Positions 17,843 through 26,228 of a stretch of DNA of 64,000 nt are shown here, piece after piece. The position numbers and the translations under genes are program-made. The first letter of the stretch is position 1. Each line of letters begins with the position of its first letter. The DNA is from JBHGBM01 sp041946965 (GTDB lineage: Bacteria > Acidobacteriota > Terriglobia > Bryobacterales > Bryobacteraceae), in the NCBI GenBank assembly GCA_041946965.1, contig JBHGBM010000030.1, positions 1 through 64,000 on the forward strand, written 5' to 3'. The notes under the pieces were generated by a model. That model was not told the origin of the DNA. It was given only the letters and a program-made list of their open reading frames with translations, and did no database searches.

Positions 17843-18667
17843 CTATCCTACCATGCTCCGCAGCAGGATCCAGGTCTTCTCCCAGGCGGGCAGAGAGATG
17901 CGGCGCGAGAACACGTCGTAGCCGGATGCCTCGATACGCTCGAGCAGGGTGCGGTAGATGGCGATCAGCGCGGCCAGCGACGGACGGCTGCGCGCGTCCA
18001 CCATGCCCACCAGCGGCTCCGCCTCCCGGTAGTAGGCCCGCGCGCGGGCGGCCTCAAAGCGCATCAGCTCCACGAACGCCGGGCCGTACCGGAGCTGCCC
18101 GTCCACGTGGAAGCGGTCCAGGTCCTCCAGCGGCAGATACACGCGGCCGCGTCCGGCATCCTCCCGGATGTCCCGCAGGATGTTGGTGAGCTGAAACGCC
18201 ACGCCGCATTTTTCCGCCAGCGGCAGGGCCTCCGGCGAGTGGAAACCGAAAATGTGGATGATGCTCAGACCCACCACGGACGCCACGCGATAACAGTACT
18301 GGTAAAGCTCCTCGAAAGTGGCGAATCGCCGCGGCTCCAGGTCCGAAGCCACGCCGTCGATCATCTCGAAGAAATACTCGCGCGGGATGGAATAGCGGGT
18401 CGCCGCCTCGTGGAAGGCGGGCCAGCACGGGTGGGGGCCGAAGCGGCCCTCCAGCGCCTCGGCCAGCGCCGCGCGCCAGCGCTCGATGGCTTCCCGCGAG
18501 GCGCCCGGCTCGTCGCTCAGGTCGTCGCAGTAGCGCATGAACGCGTAGAGGGCGCACATGGCGTCGCGCTGCTCACGCTGGAGCAGCAGGAACGAGTAAT
18601 AGAAATTCTTCGCGCGGCGGCGGGCCACGCGGCGGCAGTACCGGCGGCTCTGGGCGAGCGTGACCAT
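17843..18667 (-). CDS. hpnD: presqualene diphosphate synthase HpnD
   Basis: Condenses two farnesyl diphosphates to presqualene diphosphate, the first committed step of the HpnCDE squalene route. It has 274 residues. The first Asp-rich motif is FMRYCDDLSDE and the second is NILRDIREDAGRGRVYLP. The frame is open far upstream, but the ATG at 18667 overlaps the hpnC stop by one base (TGATG) and starts at the conserved SRRYCRRVARR segment. HpnC and HpnD assignments follow gene order and motif details; the two are paralogues. Confidence 0.92.
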   Translation of the reverse strand: MVTLAQSRRYCRRVARRRAKNFYYSFLLLQREQRDAMCALYAFMRYCDDLSDEPGASREAIERWRAALAEALEGRFGPHPCWPAFHEAATRYSIPREYFFEMIDGVASDLEPRRFATFEELYQYCYRVASVVGLSIIHIFGFHSPEALPLAEKCGVAFQLTNILRDIREDAGRGRVYLPLEDLDRFHVDGQLRYGPAFVELMRFEAARARAYYREAEPLVGMVDARSRPSLAALIAIYRTLLERIEASGYDVFSRRISLPAWEKTWILLRSMVG

Positions 18668-19590
18668 CACGCCGCCCGCGACAGCGCGTGGCGCACCACC
18701 GAGGCGAGCAGCAGCCTGACCCGCTCGGACTTGGAAACCACGGGGCGGCGCGACAGCACGTCGTAGTCCAGGCGCTCGATCTTCTCCAGCACCCGCATGC
18801 CGCCGCGGCTGAACAGGTCGATATCGACGGCCAGCCGCCGGTTCACCATGCGCGCCAGCGGCAGCCCTTCCAGGAACAGCTCGCGCGCCCAGTCCACCTC
18901 CGCGCGTATCACGGAACGGAAAGCCGGCGTCGCGCGCCGCGCCAGCACGTCTTCGAGCGCGCAGCCGTGCCGGTCCAGGTCTTCGAGCGGCAGGTACACG
19001 CGGCCTTTCTCGAGATCCACCGCCACATCCTGCCAGAAATTGGCCAGTTGCAGCGCCGTGCAGGTGGCGTCGGAAAGCCGCTGCCGCTGGGCGTCCGCGT
19101 AGCCGCAGAGATAGAGCACCAGGCGCCCTACCGGATTGGCGGAGTAACGGCAGTACGCCAGCAGGTCCGCGCGGGTGGCGTAACGCGTCACGTTCTGGTC
19201 CTGAACGAACGCGCGGACCAGGTCGGCGAAGGGCTCCGCGGGGATGCCGTGCCGCTCGACGGTCGCCTGGAGCGCCACGAACACGGGATGCTTCACGCAG
19301 CCGGCGTACATGGCGTCCAGCTCGCCTCGCCACCATTCCAGCAGCCGGAGGCTTTCCTCACGGCCGCCCATTTCGTCCGCCAGGTCGTCCGCCCAGCGGC
19401 AGTACGCATAGACGTTGAAAAAATCCTGGTGCAGTTTGCGCGGCAGCAGGAGGGAAGCCACGTGGAAATTCTCGTAATGATGGGTGGCGAGCCAGCGCGT
19501 GTAACGTTCCGCTTCGGCCAGGTTATGCCGGGCCGCGAGCGCCTCCGGAGACCGGGCGAATTCGCGCGGGGCCAGCATGGCCGCACTCAC
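18667..19590 (-). CDS. hpnC: hydroxysqualene synthase HpnC
   Basis: Squalene/phytoene synthase-family enzyme of 307 residues that turns presqualene diphosphate into hydroxysqualene. It shows the typical HpnC start (LAEAERYTRWLATHHYENF), the first Asp motif YCRWADDLADEMG, and the second region NFWQDVAVDLEKGRVYLP. Its ATG overlaps the end of the upstream dehydrogenase gene by 4 nt and its TGA overlaps the hpnD ATG by 1 nt. The third enzyme of the route, the FAD-dependent HpnE, is not in this window. Confidence 0.93.
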   Translation of the reverse strand: MSAAMLAPREFARSPEALAARHNLAEAERYTRWLATHHYENFHVASLLLPRKLHQDFFNVYAYCRWADDLADEMGGREESLRLLEWWRGELDAMYAGCVKHPVFVALQATVERHGIPAEPFADLVRAFVQDQNVTRYATRADLLAYCRYSANPVGRLVLYLCGYADAQRQRLSDATCTALQLANFWQDVAVDLEKGRVYLPLEDLDRHGCALEDVLARRATPAFRSVIRAEVDWARELFLEGLPLARMVNRRLAVDIDLFSRGGMRVLEKIERLDYDVLSRRPVVSKSERVRLLLASVVRHALSRAA

Positions 19591-20627
19591 GGAATAATGG
19601 CCGTCTTCAGGTGCCCGTTATGGCTCATCAGGTGCCGCATGACTTGCAGCAGGTTGGCAAGCGGCTCCTGGCGGTTGACGAAGTCCTCCGCCGTGATATC
19701 GCCATTGGCGACCAGGTCCAGGGCCTTCTGGATGTAGAACGGCGTGTGATGGAAACTGGCCTTGCAGGTGATTTCCGAGTAGTGCAGCAGGTTGGTGTCC
19801 AGGCTCACCCGGCTGTCGCTCGGGCAGCCTCCGAAGAAGTTGACCGTGCCGCCGCGGCGCACCATGTCGACGGCCCAGTGCCAGGTCTCCGGCTTGCCCA
19901 CCGCTTCGATGGCCACATCCACGCCGCGCCCGCCGGTCATCTCGCGGACGGTCTGCACGGGCTTGTGGGCCGTCTCGGTCGAGATCAGCTCGTCGGCGCC
20001 CATGGCCTCGGCGCGCTCGAGTTGCGTGCGCCGGCGCCCGATGGCGATCACCCGCGCGCCGTACACTTTGGCCAGCCGCACGAACATCAGCCCGATGGGC
20101 CCCAGGCCGATCACCGTCACGGTGTCGCCCGCCCGCACCCCGGTTTCCTCGAGCCCGCGCAGCACGCAGGCCAGCGGCTCCACGAGCGCGGCGTCCTGGT
20201 AGCTGACGTGGTCCGGGATCTCGTACGTATTCTTTTCGACGATGCGCCCGGGAATGCGGATGTACTGCGCGTACGCGCCGTTGTTGAAAAGCAGGTCTTC
20301 GCAGAGGTTCTGCTGCCCGTGGCGGCAGAAGAAGCATTCGTCGCAGGGGGCCGAGTTGGCCGCCACCACCCGTTGGCCTATGGAGAACCGGTTCACCCCT
20401 TCACCCAGCGCTACCACGTCGCCCGCCAGTTCGTGTCCGAACACCGCAGGGGGCACGATCATGCGCGCGTGATAGCCCCGGCGAAAAACCTTCACGTCCG
20501 TTCCGCAGGTGAGCGCGACTTTGACGCCAACGAGGATGTCTCCCGCCTGAAGTTCTGGAACGGCCACCGGCTCTACGATCAGGTGTTCCTTGCCGTAGAG
20601 CACAGCGGCCATCATGTCATTATTCAC
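19587..20627 (-). CDS. zinc-dependent medium-chain alcohol dehydrogenase
   Basis: Full-length MDR-family dehydrogenase of about 346 residues. Catalytic zinc ligands lie in ALTCGTDVKVF and FGHELAGDV; the structural zinc Cys cluster is in CDECFFCRHGQQNLC; the Rossmann motif is VIGLGPIGLMFVRLAK. I chose the GTG at 20627, preceded at 5 nt by AGAGGTGG. A GTG at 20636 and an ATG at 20615 are alternatives. It sits inside the hopanoid operon, overlapping hpnC by 4 nt. A role in oxidising or reducing a hopanoid side chain or polyol is inference from context only. Confidence 0.88.
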   Translation of the reverse strand: MNNDMMAAVLYGKEHLIVEPVAVPELQAGDILVGVKVALTCGTDVKVFRRGYHARMIVPPAVFGHELAGDVVALGEGVNRFSIGQRVVAANSAPCDECFFCRHGQQNLCEDLLFNNGAYAQYIRIPGRIVEKNTYEIPDHVSYQDAALVEPLACVLRGLEETGVRAGDTVTVIGLGPIGLMFVRLAKVYGARVIAIGRRRTQLERAEAMGADELISTETAHKPVQTVREMTGGRGVDVAIEAVGKPETWHWAVDMVRRGGTVNFFGGCPSDSRVSLDTNLLHYSEITCKASFHHTPFYIQKALDLVANGDITAEDFVNRQEPLANLLQVMRHLMSHNGHLKTAIIP

Positions 20628-20658
20628 TGTGACCACCTCTGTGGCTGAACAATTATTT

Positions 20659-21441
20659 TCAACGATTTAGGACCGGGAACCGGATTGCTTGTTCCACAAT
20701 ACCAGGAACGGAGGCGGCCAGGATGATCAGATCCGCGCCCCGTCCCTCCGTCAGGTTCCGGATTTCGCGGTTCACGTCCGCGGCGCGCGGATCCCAGGCG
20801 TGCGCCGCGCCGAAACGGCGGGCGAGTTCCAGGCGGGGCGCGATGGTATCGGTCACCGCTACCGTGGCGCCGGTGCGCGCCGCCAGCATGGTGAACATGA
20901 GACCGATGGGGCCCTGGCCGATGATCAGCATCACCTCGCCGGGCTCGGGCGCGCACTGCGCGATGGCCTTGTGGCAGGTGTTGACCGGCTCCACGAAACT
21001 GGCGCGCTCGAACGAGACGCCGTCCGGGATCTTCTCCACGCCCCGCTCCACGATCCAGTCCATCACGCGCACGTACTGCGAGAAGCCGCCGCCCGCCGGT
21101 TCGAATCCCGCCGTGGCCCCTACCCGCTTGTACATGGGGCACTGCGCATAGAGCCTGCGCCGGCAGTAAAAGCAATCGCCGCAGGGAACGTGGTGGAAGA
21201 CGATGACGCGGTCGCCCGGCGCGAACCGGCTCACGCCCCTGCCGGCGCGCATGACGACGCCGGCGGTCTCATGGCCGAAAATTCGCGGCGGCGGCAACAG
21301 ATCGTGCTCGATCTTCTTCAGGTCCGTATTGCAGATGCCGCACGCCTCCACCCGGATCAGCAACTCGCCGGGGCCGGCTTCCGGTGTGGACACTTCCTCC
21401 ACTTCCACCGTGCCGCGGCCGCGATAGACGGCCGCCAGCAT
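20659..21441 (-). CDS. zinc alcohol dehydrogenase, C-terminally truncated
   Basis: Paralogue of the next gene, with an intact N-terminal GroES-like domain: zinc ligands in EACGICNTDLKK and FGHETAGVV, and the Cys cluster CGDCFYCRRRLYAQC. The Rossmann motif IIGQGPIGLMFTMLAA is present. The protein stops after AIRFPVLNR, at 260 residues against about 345, so the last strands of the nucleotide-binding domain and the C-terminal helix are missing. The next gene starts about 30 nt later and no other frame carries the lost part, so a deletion is likelier than a frameshift. It may be a decaying gene. ATG at 21441 chosen; GTG at 21453 possible. Confidence 0.75.
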   Translation of the reverse strand: MLAAVYRGRGTVEVEEVSTPEAGPGELLIRVEACGICNTDLKKIEHDLLPPPRIFGHETAGVVMRAGRGVSRFAPGDRVIVFHHVPCGDCFYCRRRLYAQCPMYKRVGATAGFEPAGGGFSQYVRVMDWIVERGVEKIPDGVSFERASFVEPVNTCHKAIAQCAPEPGEVMLIIGQGPIGLMFTMLAARTGATVAVTDTIAPRLELARRFGAAHAWDPRAADVNREIRNLTEGRGADLIILAASVPGIVEQAIRFPVLNR

Positions 21442-21460
21442 GGACGAGGGCACGGACAAA

Positions 21461-22147
21461 TCAGAACCGGCAATCTGCAATAAATCCCCCCAGCGCGCGC
21501 GCAGCAACACAACTCCGCCTGCCCATCCGGACGAGTTCCGGGAGCAAAAGCGCGGGATTCGACGCTGCGGCCCTTAAAAGATGCATTGTATCGAAGTGCC
21601 CATCGCCGCGCATGGCCGCGTCGAAATCGTTGTGCAGATCCTCGTCTGCCAGATCGGTTACGGCCCGCACGCAAAAGAACGGCAGGCCCCGCGCTTCCGC
21701 CGCCCGCGCCGCTCCCGCCGCCTCCATATCCACGGCGGAAGCGCCGCTTTCCCGCAAGGCGGCCTTCTCGGCCGCGGTGCGGGCGACGCGCGGCAAGGTC
21801 GCCAGCCGGCCGCGGAAAGCCGCCGCCGAAGACGCCGGCAGGCAGGTTCGAAACAAGCGGCCCAAACCCTCCACTTCGCTTGCCACGAAGATATCGCCCA
21901 CGCGCAACGCGGGATCCGCCGCTCCGCAGAAGCCGGTGCTGACCACGGCGCGGGCGTCCGGGAAAGCGTTCACTGCCGCCGCCGCGCGTTCCGCGCCGGC
22001 GCCGTTGGCGGCCAGAACGAGTTCCGCGGCCCCGAGCCGGACGCTGCGCGCCCATTGCGCCGCGCTCACGAGTTTCCGCGCGCGGGTTGCCCTGCGGAGT
22101 ACGCCTCGAAACTCCCGCGGTTCGGCCGCCACCAGAAGGATACTCAT
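21461..22147 (-). CDS. hpnG: adenosylhopane nucleosidase/phosphorylase HpnG
   Basis: Purine-nucleoside-phosphorylase-like protein of 228 residues that removes adenine from adenosylhopane to give ribosylhopane or its phosphate. Family signatures are STGFCGAADPALRVGDIFVA and the active-site region SGASAVDMEAAGAARAAE, followed by VRAVTDLADEDLHNDF. The start at 22147 overlaps the hpnA stop by 4 nt (ATGA). It lies between hpnA and the dehydrogenases, consistent with extended-hopanoid side-chain synthesis. Confidence 0.88.
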   Translation of the reverse strand: MSILLVAAEPREFRGVLRRATRARKLVSAAQWARSVRLGAAELVLAANGAGAERAAAAVNAFPDARAVVSTGFCGAADPALRVGDIFVASEVEGLGRLFRTCLPASSAAAFRGRLATLPRVARTAAEKAALRESGASAVDMEAAGAARAAEARGLPFFCVRAVTDLADEDLHNDFDAAMRGDGHFDTMHLLRAAASNPALLLPELVRMGRRSCVAARALGGFIADCRF

Positions 22148-23121
22148 GCGCAGTAGCCGTTGGCGCGGAACCATTCCACCGCGCGCCGCAGCGCCTCGGC
22201 AGCGGGCCCGGGCTGATAGCCCAGCTCGCGCCGCGCCTTGTCGCTGGAGACCCACATCTTCTTGCGCGCCATCCGCACGGCGTCCAGCGGCACGCGCGGC
22301 GGGCGTCCCGTGATCCGCGCCCAGCCGGTGGAGAACAGCCCCGCGGTGAACGCCGCTCCCCAGGGCAGCTTCACGGCCGGCGCACGCCCGCCGGTGATCT
22401 TTGCCAGCACGCCGATAATCTGCGCGAGCGCCAGGTTCTCACCGCCGAGGATGTAGCGCTCCCCGGGCCGGCCGCGCTCGCATGCCAGCCAGTGGCCCTC
22501 GGCCACGTCGCGCACGTCCACCACGTTCAGCCCGGTGTCGATGACCGCGGGCATGCCGCCGCGGAGGTAGTCCAGGATGATCTTCCCGGTCGGGGTCGGT
22601 TTGAAATCGTGATCGCCCACCGGCGCCGTCGGGTTCACGATCACCACGGGGAAACCGGAGCGCGCGAACTCCAGCGCCACCTGCTCCGCCATGAACTTGG
22701 AGCGCTTGTACGCGCCCGCCATATCGGCCAGCGAGACCGGCGTGTTCTCATCGCCGGGCTTGTCTTTGGGGATGCCGATCGCGCCCACCGTGCTGGTGTA
22801 CACCACGCGCTCCACGCCGGCCTTGCGGGCGGCCTCGAGCACGTTGCGCGTACCTTCCACGTTGGAGCGGTACATCTCGCCGGAATCGCGCGCCCAGAGG
22901 CGGTAGTCGGCGGCCACGTGGAACAACAGCCCGCAGCCCGCCGCGGCGCGCTCCAGCGACCCGGGCTCACGCAGGTCGCCCTGGACGGACTCGACGTCGA
23001 GTTCCCGCAACCGGCTCGCGGGCCGCACCAGCGCGCGCACACAGTGCCCCCGTGCGGCCAGTACACGGGCCACATGCCAGCCAACGAACCCGGACACCCC
23101 CGTTACGAGTGTGGGTTTCAT
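22144..23121 (-). CDS. hpnA: hopanoid-associated sugar epimerase HpnA
   Basis: Extended SDR (NAD-dependent epimerase/dehydratase) of 325 residues. It has the nucleotide motif LVTGVSGFVGWHVAR at the N-terminus, the active-site Ser-Thr region VVYTSTVGAIG and a YKRSK catalytic Tyr-Lys motif. The family-typical VVIVNPTAPVGDHDFKPTPTG segment and the C-terminal DKARRELGYQPGPAAEALR closely fit HpnA. The substrate has not been firmly established in the family. It is 15 nt downstream of hpnH and overlaps hpnG by 4 nt. Confidence 0.92.
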   Translation of the reverse strand: MKPTLVTGVSGFVGWHVARVLAARGHCVRALVRPASRLRELDVESVQGDLREPGSLERAAAGCGLLFHVAADYRLWARDSGEMYRSNVEGTRNVLEAARKAGVERVVYTSTVGAIGIPKDKPGDENTPVSLADMAGAYKRSKFMAEQVALEFARSGFPVVIVNPTAPVGDHDFKPTPTGKIILDYLRGGMPAVIDTGLNVVDVRDVAEGHWLACERGRPGERYILGGENLALAQIIGVLAKITGGRAPAVKLPWGAAFTAGLFSTGWARITGRPPRVPLDAVRMARKKMWVSSDKARRELGYQPGPAAEALRRAVEWFRANGYCA

Positions 23122-23136
23122 GCAACTGAGCCTATC

Positions 23137-24240
23137 CTACCGCAACGCCCAGGCCAACATGCGCAGATTATCGCTCAATTTTCCGTTGATGCCCAGGGCG
23201 GCGGAAGGCTCGAAGCCGCAGTGCACCATGCAGTGCTCGCAGCGCGGATCGTTGCCCGGCCCGTAGCTTTCCCACGGCGTGCGGGTCATCAGATCCTCGA
23301 AGCTCTCGTAATGCGCGTCGGTGATCAGGTAGCAGGGGCCCTTCCAGCCCAGGATGTTGTACGTGGGGTTGCCCCAGGCGGTGCAGGGCAGATCGCGCCG
23401 CCCGCTGAGGAAGTCCAGGTACATGGGGGTCTGGTTGACCGGGTACTCGCGGGCCAGCCGCTCGATGCCGCGGAACTTTTCGTGGATGTCTTCGCGGGTC
23501 ATGAAGATCTCGCGGTCGTCCACGGCGGAGTATCCGTAGGCCGGCGCAATCTGGTGGCTGTCCACCCGGAACCGCCGCAGGTACCGGAACAACTCCTCGA
23601 TCTCCCGCATGTCGGTTTCCTTGTACACCGTGGTGTTGGTGCAGACCTGAAAGCCGGCGGCCTTGGCGGCCTGAATGGCGTCGACCGCCTGGCGGAACAC
23701 GCCCTCGCGCTCGACGCAGAGATCGTGGGTCTTCTCCATCCCGTCCAGGTGGATGTTGAAGAAGAAACGGCCGTCGGGACGGAACTCGCCAATCCGCCGC
23801 CGCAGGAACATGCCGTTGGTGCAGAGATAGATGTGCCGGCCGCGGTCCAGGATGCCGGAGACCAGCGCGCCGATCTGCGGGTACATGAGCGGCTCGCCGC
23901 CGCAGATGGAAACGATGGGCGCGCCGCACTCCTCCACCGCCGCCAGGCATTTCTCGAGCGGCACGCGCTCTCCGATCGTGGATTCGTACTCGCGGATGCG
24001 CCCGCAGCCCGTGCAGGTGAGGTTGCAGGCGTGCAGCGGCTCCAGCATGAGCACGATGGGAAACCGCTTGCGGATCATGGGGTGCGGCCGGCGCGGGCCG
24101 CCGTTGCCCGCCGGCAGAATATGAAACGGATTCGCACCGCCCGCGGCGGGCGCATCCTTCTGCCACTCCGGGCGCGGATTCAGCTTGTTCTTGAAGATGT
24201 AGCCGGCCATCCCGGCGGTAAGCGAAAGCGGAAACCTCAT
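23137..24240 (-). CDS. hpnH: adenosyl-hopene transferase HpnH (radical SAM)
   Basis: Radical SAM enzyme that joins the 5'-deoxyadenosyl group of SAM to diploptene, making the C35 extended hopanoid skeleton. It has 367 residues. The cluster motif is LHACNLTCTGCGRIREYEST (Cys at about 72, 76, 79), then SICGGEPLMYPQIG. Conserved HpnH stretches such as YLDFLSGRRDLPCTAWGNPT and the Cys-rich end RCEHCMVHCGFEPSAA are present. It overlaps the upstream cyclase-like gene by 4 nt. Its presence shows the host makes or once made extended hopanoids. Confidence 0.95.
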   Translation of the reverse strand: MRFPLSLTAGMAGYIFKNKLNPRPEWQKDAPAAGGANPFHILPAGNGGPRRPHPMIRKRFPIVLMLEPLHACNLTCTGCGRIREYESTIGERVPLEKCLAAVEECGAPIVSICGGEPLMYPQIGALVSGILDRGRHIYLCTNGMFLRRRIGEFRPDGRFFFNIHLDGMEKTHDLCVEREGVFRQAVDAIQAAKAAGFQVCTNTTVYKETDMREIEELFRYLRRFRVDSHQIAPAYGYSAVDDREIFMTREDIHEKFRGIERLAREYPVNQTPMYLDFLSGRRDLPCTAWGNPTYNILGWKGPCYLITDAHYESFEDLMTRTPWESYGPGNDPRCEHCMVHCGFEPSAALGINGKLSDNLRMLAWALR

Positions 24241-25235
24241 ACGCGGATGAACTCCGAAAGCGCCAGCAGGGGGAAACAGATGCCGTAAGGATCGTCCCAG
24301 CCGCCGTCCGGACGCTGGGTGTTGACCAGGTATGCGATGCCGTCGTGGACGCCGCGGCTTCGGGCGTCGCCTCCGGCGATGAGGCCAAGCAGGGCCCAGG
24401 CGGTCTCGCAGGCTTTGCTCGGGCCGGGCGCGAATTCCGCCGCGCAGGTTTCACCCCATCCGCCACCGCTGTTCTGAATGGAGCGAAGCCACTCGCCGCC
24501 GCGCAGCATGTGCGCTTCGCGATCGCTCTCGCCGGCGGCCCCGAGCGCGCGCAGGGCCAGACACGTGCCGTGGATGAAGCCGCGAACGCTCGCCCAGCTT
24601 CCATCGGGCTGCTGCGCGCGCACGATCGCATCGCGCGGCCAGGCCGCCGGCCGCACCCAGTCCCACACGCCGCCCGCTTCCGAGCCGCAACCGTAACGGA
24701 GCGGTGGCCGCGAACCCAGCCACCGCCGCGCGCGCGCGATCGCCTCCCCCGGCGGCTCGGGTGCGGCCTCGAGCGCCAGCGCCGCCATCGCCGTGTCCCA
24801 CACCGGATCGAGCCATCGCTCGCCGGCATCGCCGCCATCGGGCCCGAACCAGCGCAGCCACAGGTTCCGCCACTTCGCCGGCGGCGCTCCCACGAACAAC
24901 TCGCGGACCCCGTCCGGATACAGTCCGCGCGCGCGCAACGCGGCCTTGAGTTCGAGCGGCGCGGCCTCGATCCCGCCCGCCGCCAGGACGTTTCGCCGCA
25001 AGGTTTCTCCGGGCGGGATTCCGGCCGCTTTCAGCGCGCAGTAGCCTTTCACGCCCGCCCACTCCGGCTCCCGCGCAAGGATCGCCGCGGCGGCCTCCCG
25101 CACCCTCGCGCCGCCGCGCAAAATGTATTCGGCAGCCGTGCCGCCGTCCGGCATTCCGTCCCAGTGGCCGTCGGGATGTTGCCGCGTAACCAGCGCCGCG
25201 ACCGCGCGCCGGATGGCGGAGGGCGGGTCCATCAT
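24237..25235 (-). CDS. half-size squalene-hopene cyclase-like protein lacking DXDD
   Basis: Prenyltransferase/squalene-cyclase repeat protein of 332 residues; true squalene-hopene cyclases have about 630-720. QW-type repeats are at residues 19-25 (QHPDGHW), 208-214 (QQPDGSW), 254-260 (QNSGGGW) and 307-313 (QRPDGGW). The cyclase-like WLDPVWDTAMAALAL is at 141-155, and WLRSIQNSGGGWGETC matches the C-terminal domain. The region that should carry the protonating DXDD motif, between about 160 and 205, is missing. ATG 25235 overlaps the ispH stop by 4 nt; the frame is open upstream but belongs to ispH. Cyclase activity is doubtful. Confidence 0.85.
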   Translation of the reverse strand: MMDPPSAIRRAVAALVTRQHPDGHWDGMPDGGTAAEYILRGGARVREAAAAILAREPEWAGVKGYCALKAAGIPPGETLRRNVLAAGGIEAAPLELKAALRARGLYPDGVRELFVGAPPAKWRNLWLRWFGPDGGDAGERWLDPVWDTAMAALALEAAPEPPGEAIARARRWLGSRPPLRYGCGSEAGGVWDWVRPAAWPRDAIVRAQQPDGSWASVRGFIHGTCLALRALGAAGESDREAHMLRGGEWLRSIQNSGGGWGETCAAEFAPGPSKACETAWALLGLIAGGDARSRGVHDGIAYLVNTQRPDGGWDDPYGICFPLLALSEFIRV

Positions 25236-26188
25236 TCGCGCGCCGCCGCGCGCCCCAGTTCCGCGGGCAGGGAGAAACGCACGTCCTCCTCCACCAGTTC
25301 CACCTCTTCGAGCGTCTCGAAGCCGTGGCCGCGCAGAAAACCAACCAGTTCCTGAACCAGGTGTTCCGGCGCGGAGGCGCCCGCGGTCACCGCAACGCTC
25401 CGCACGCCCGCAATCCAATCCGCGCGCACGTCGCCGCGATCGTTCACCAGGTACGAGCGCACGCCGGAGTTCGCCGCCACCTCGACCAGCCGCTTGGAGT
25501 TCGAGCTGTTCTGCGAGCCCACCACCAGCAGCAGGTCGCACTGCCCGGCCACCGCCTTGACCGCCATCTGGCGGTTTTGAGTGGCGTAGCAGATGTCCTG
25601 CGCCGGCGGCCCTTGAATGAGCGGGAAGCGCGCCTTGAGCCGCTCCACGATGTCGCGGGTTTCGTCCAGGCTGAGCGTGGTTTGGGTGAGATACCGGACG
25701 CGCGCCGGGTCCGGTAGTTCGAGCCGGTCCACGTCCTCCACGGTCGTGACCAGGTAGCTGCAGCCGGGGACCTCGCCGAGGGTGCCGATCACCTCGTCGT
25801 GATCCTTGTGCCCGATCAGCACAATGCTATAGCCCTCGCGCCCAAAGCGCACCGCTTCCAGATGCACCTTCGTCACCAGCGGACAGGTGGCGTCGATCAC
25901 CTTCAGCCCGCGCGCAACGGCCTGCTGGCGCACCTCCGGGGCCACGCCATGGGCGCTGAAGATCGCGCGCGCCCCCCGCGGCACCTCGTCCAGTTCTTCC
26001 ACGAACACAGCGCCGGCGCGCCGCAGCTCGTCCACAACATGCTTGTTGTGTACGATCTCCTTGCGCACGTACACGGAAGGGCCGTACTGCTCCAGCGCGA
26101 TCCGCACCACATCGATGGCGCGCACCACGCCGGCGCAAAAGCCGCGCGGCTTGAGCAGCAGGATCCTTTTTTCCGCCGGGGGCATCAT
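25232..26188 (-). CDS. ispH: 4-hydroxy-3-methylbut-2-enyl diphosphate reductase IspH
   Basis: Last enzyme of the MEP pathway, a 4Fe-4S protein making IPP and DMAPP. It has 318 residues. Cluster Cys residues are in PRGFCAGVVRA, IDATCPLVTKVH and the late QDICYATQNRQM; HN/HK substrate-binding segments (EIVHNKHVV, FSAHGVAPEV) and the VVGSQNSSNS motif are present. It is the first gene of the hopanoid operon, separated by about 40 nt from a thioredoxin-like gene on the same strand, so isoprenoid supply and hopanoid synthesis are physically linked. Confidence 0.95.
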   Translation of the reverse strand: MMPPAEKRILLLKPRGFCAGVVRAIDVVRIALEQYGPSVYVRKEIVHNKHVVDELRRAGAVFVEELDEVPRGARAIFSAHGVAPEVRQQAVARGLKVIDATCPLVTKVHLEAVRFGREGYSIVLIGHKDHDEVIGTLGEVPGCSYLVTTVEDVDRLELPDPARVRYLTQTTLSLDETRDIVERLKARFPLIQGPPAQDICYATQNRQMAVKAVAGQCDLLLVVGSQNSSNSKRLVEVAANSGVRSYLVNDRGDVRADWIAGVRSVAVTAGASAPEHLVQELVGFLRGHGFETLEEVELVEEDVRFSLPAELGRAAARE

Positions 26189-26228
26189 GAATCGCGAATG
26201 CGGGAACTCTCCCGATTATAACAACCGG

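Noticed and set aside
17843..19336. hpnD starting at 19336 (497 residues)
   Set aside because: The first 223 residues are a shifted reading of hpnC; the ATG at 18667 overlaps the hpnC stop and gives the normal size.
20650..20662. TGA at the end of the truncated alcohol dehydrogenase as a second selenocysteine codon
   Set aside because: A TAA follows two codons later, no hairpin is visible, and the site is not a catalytic position.
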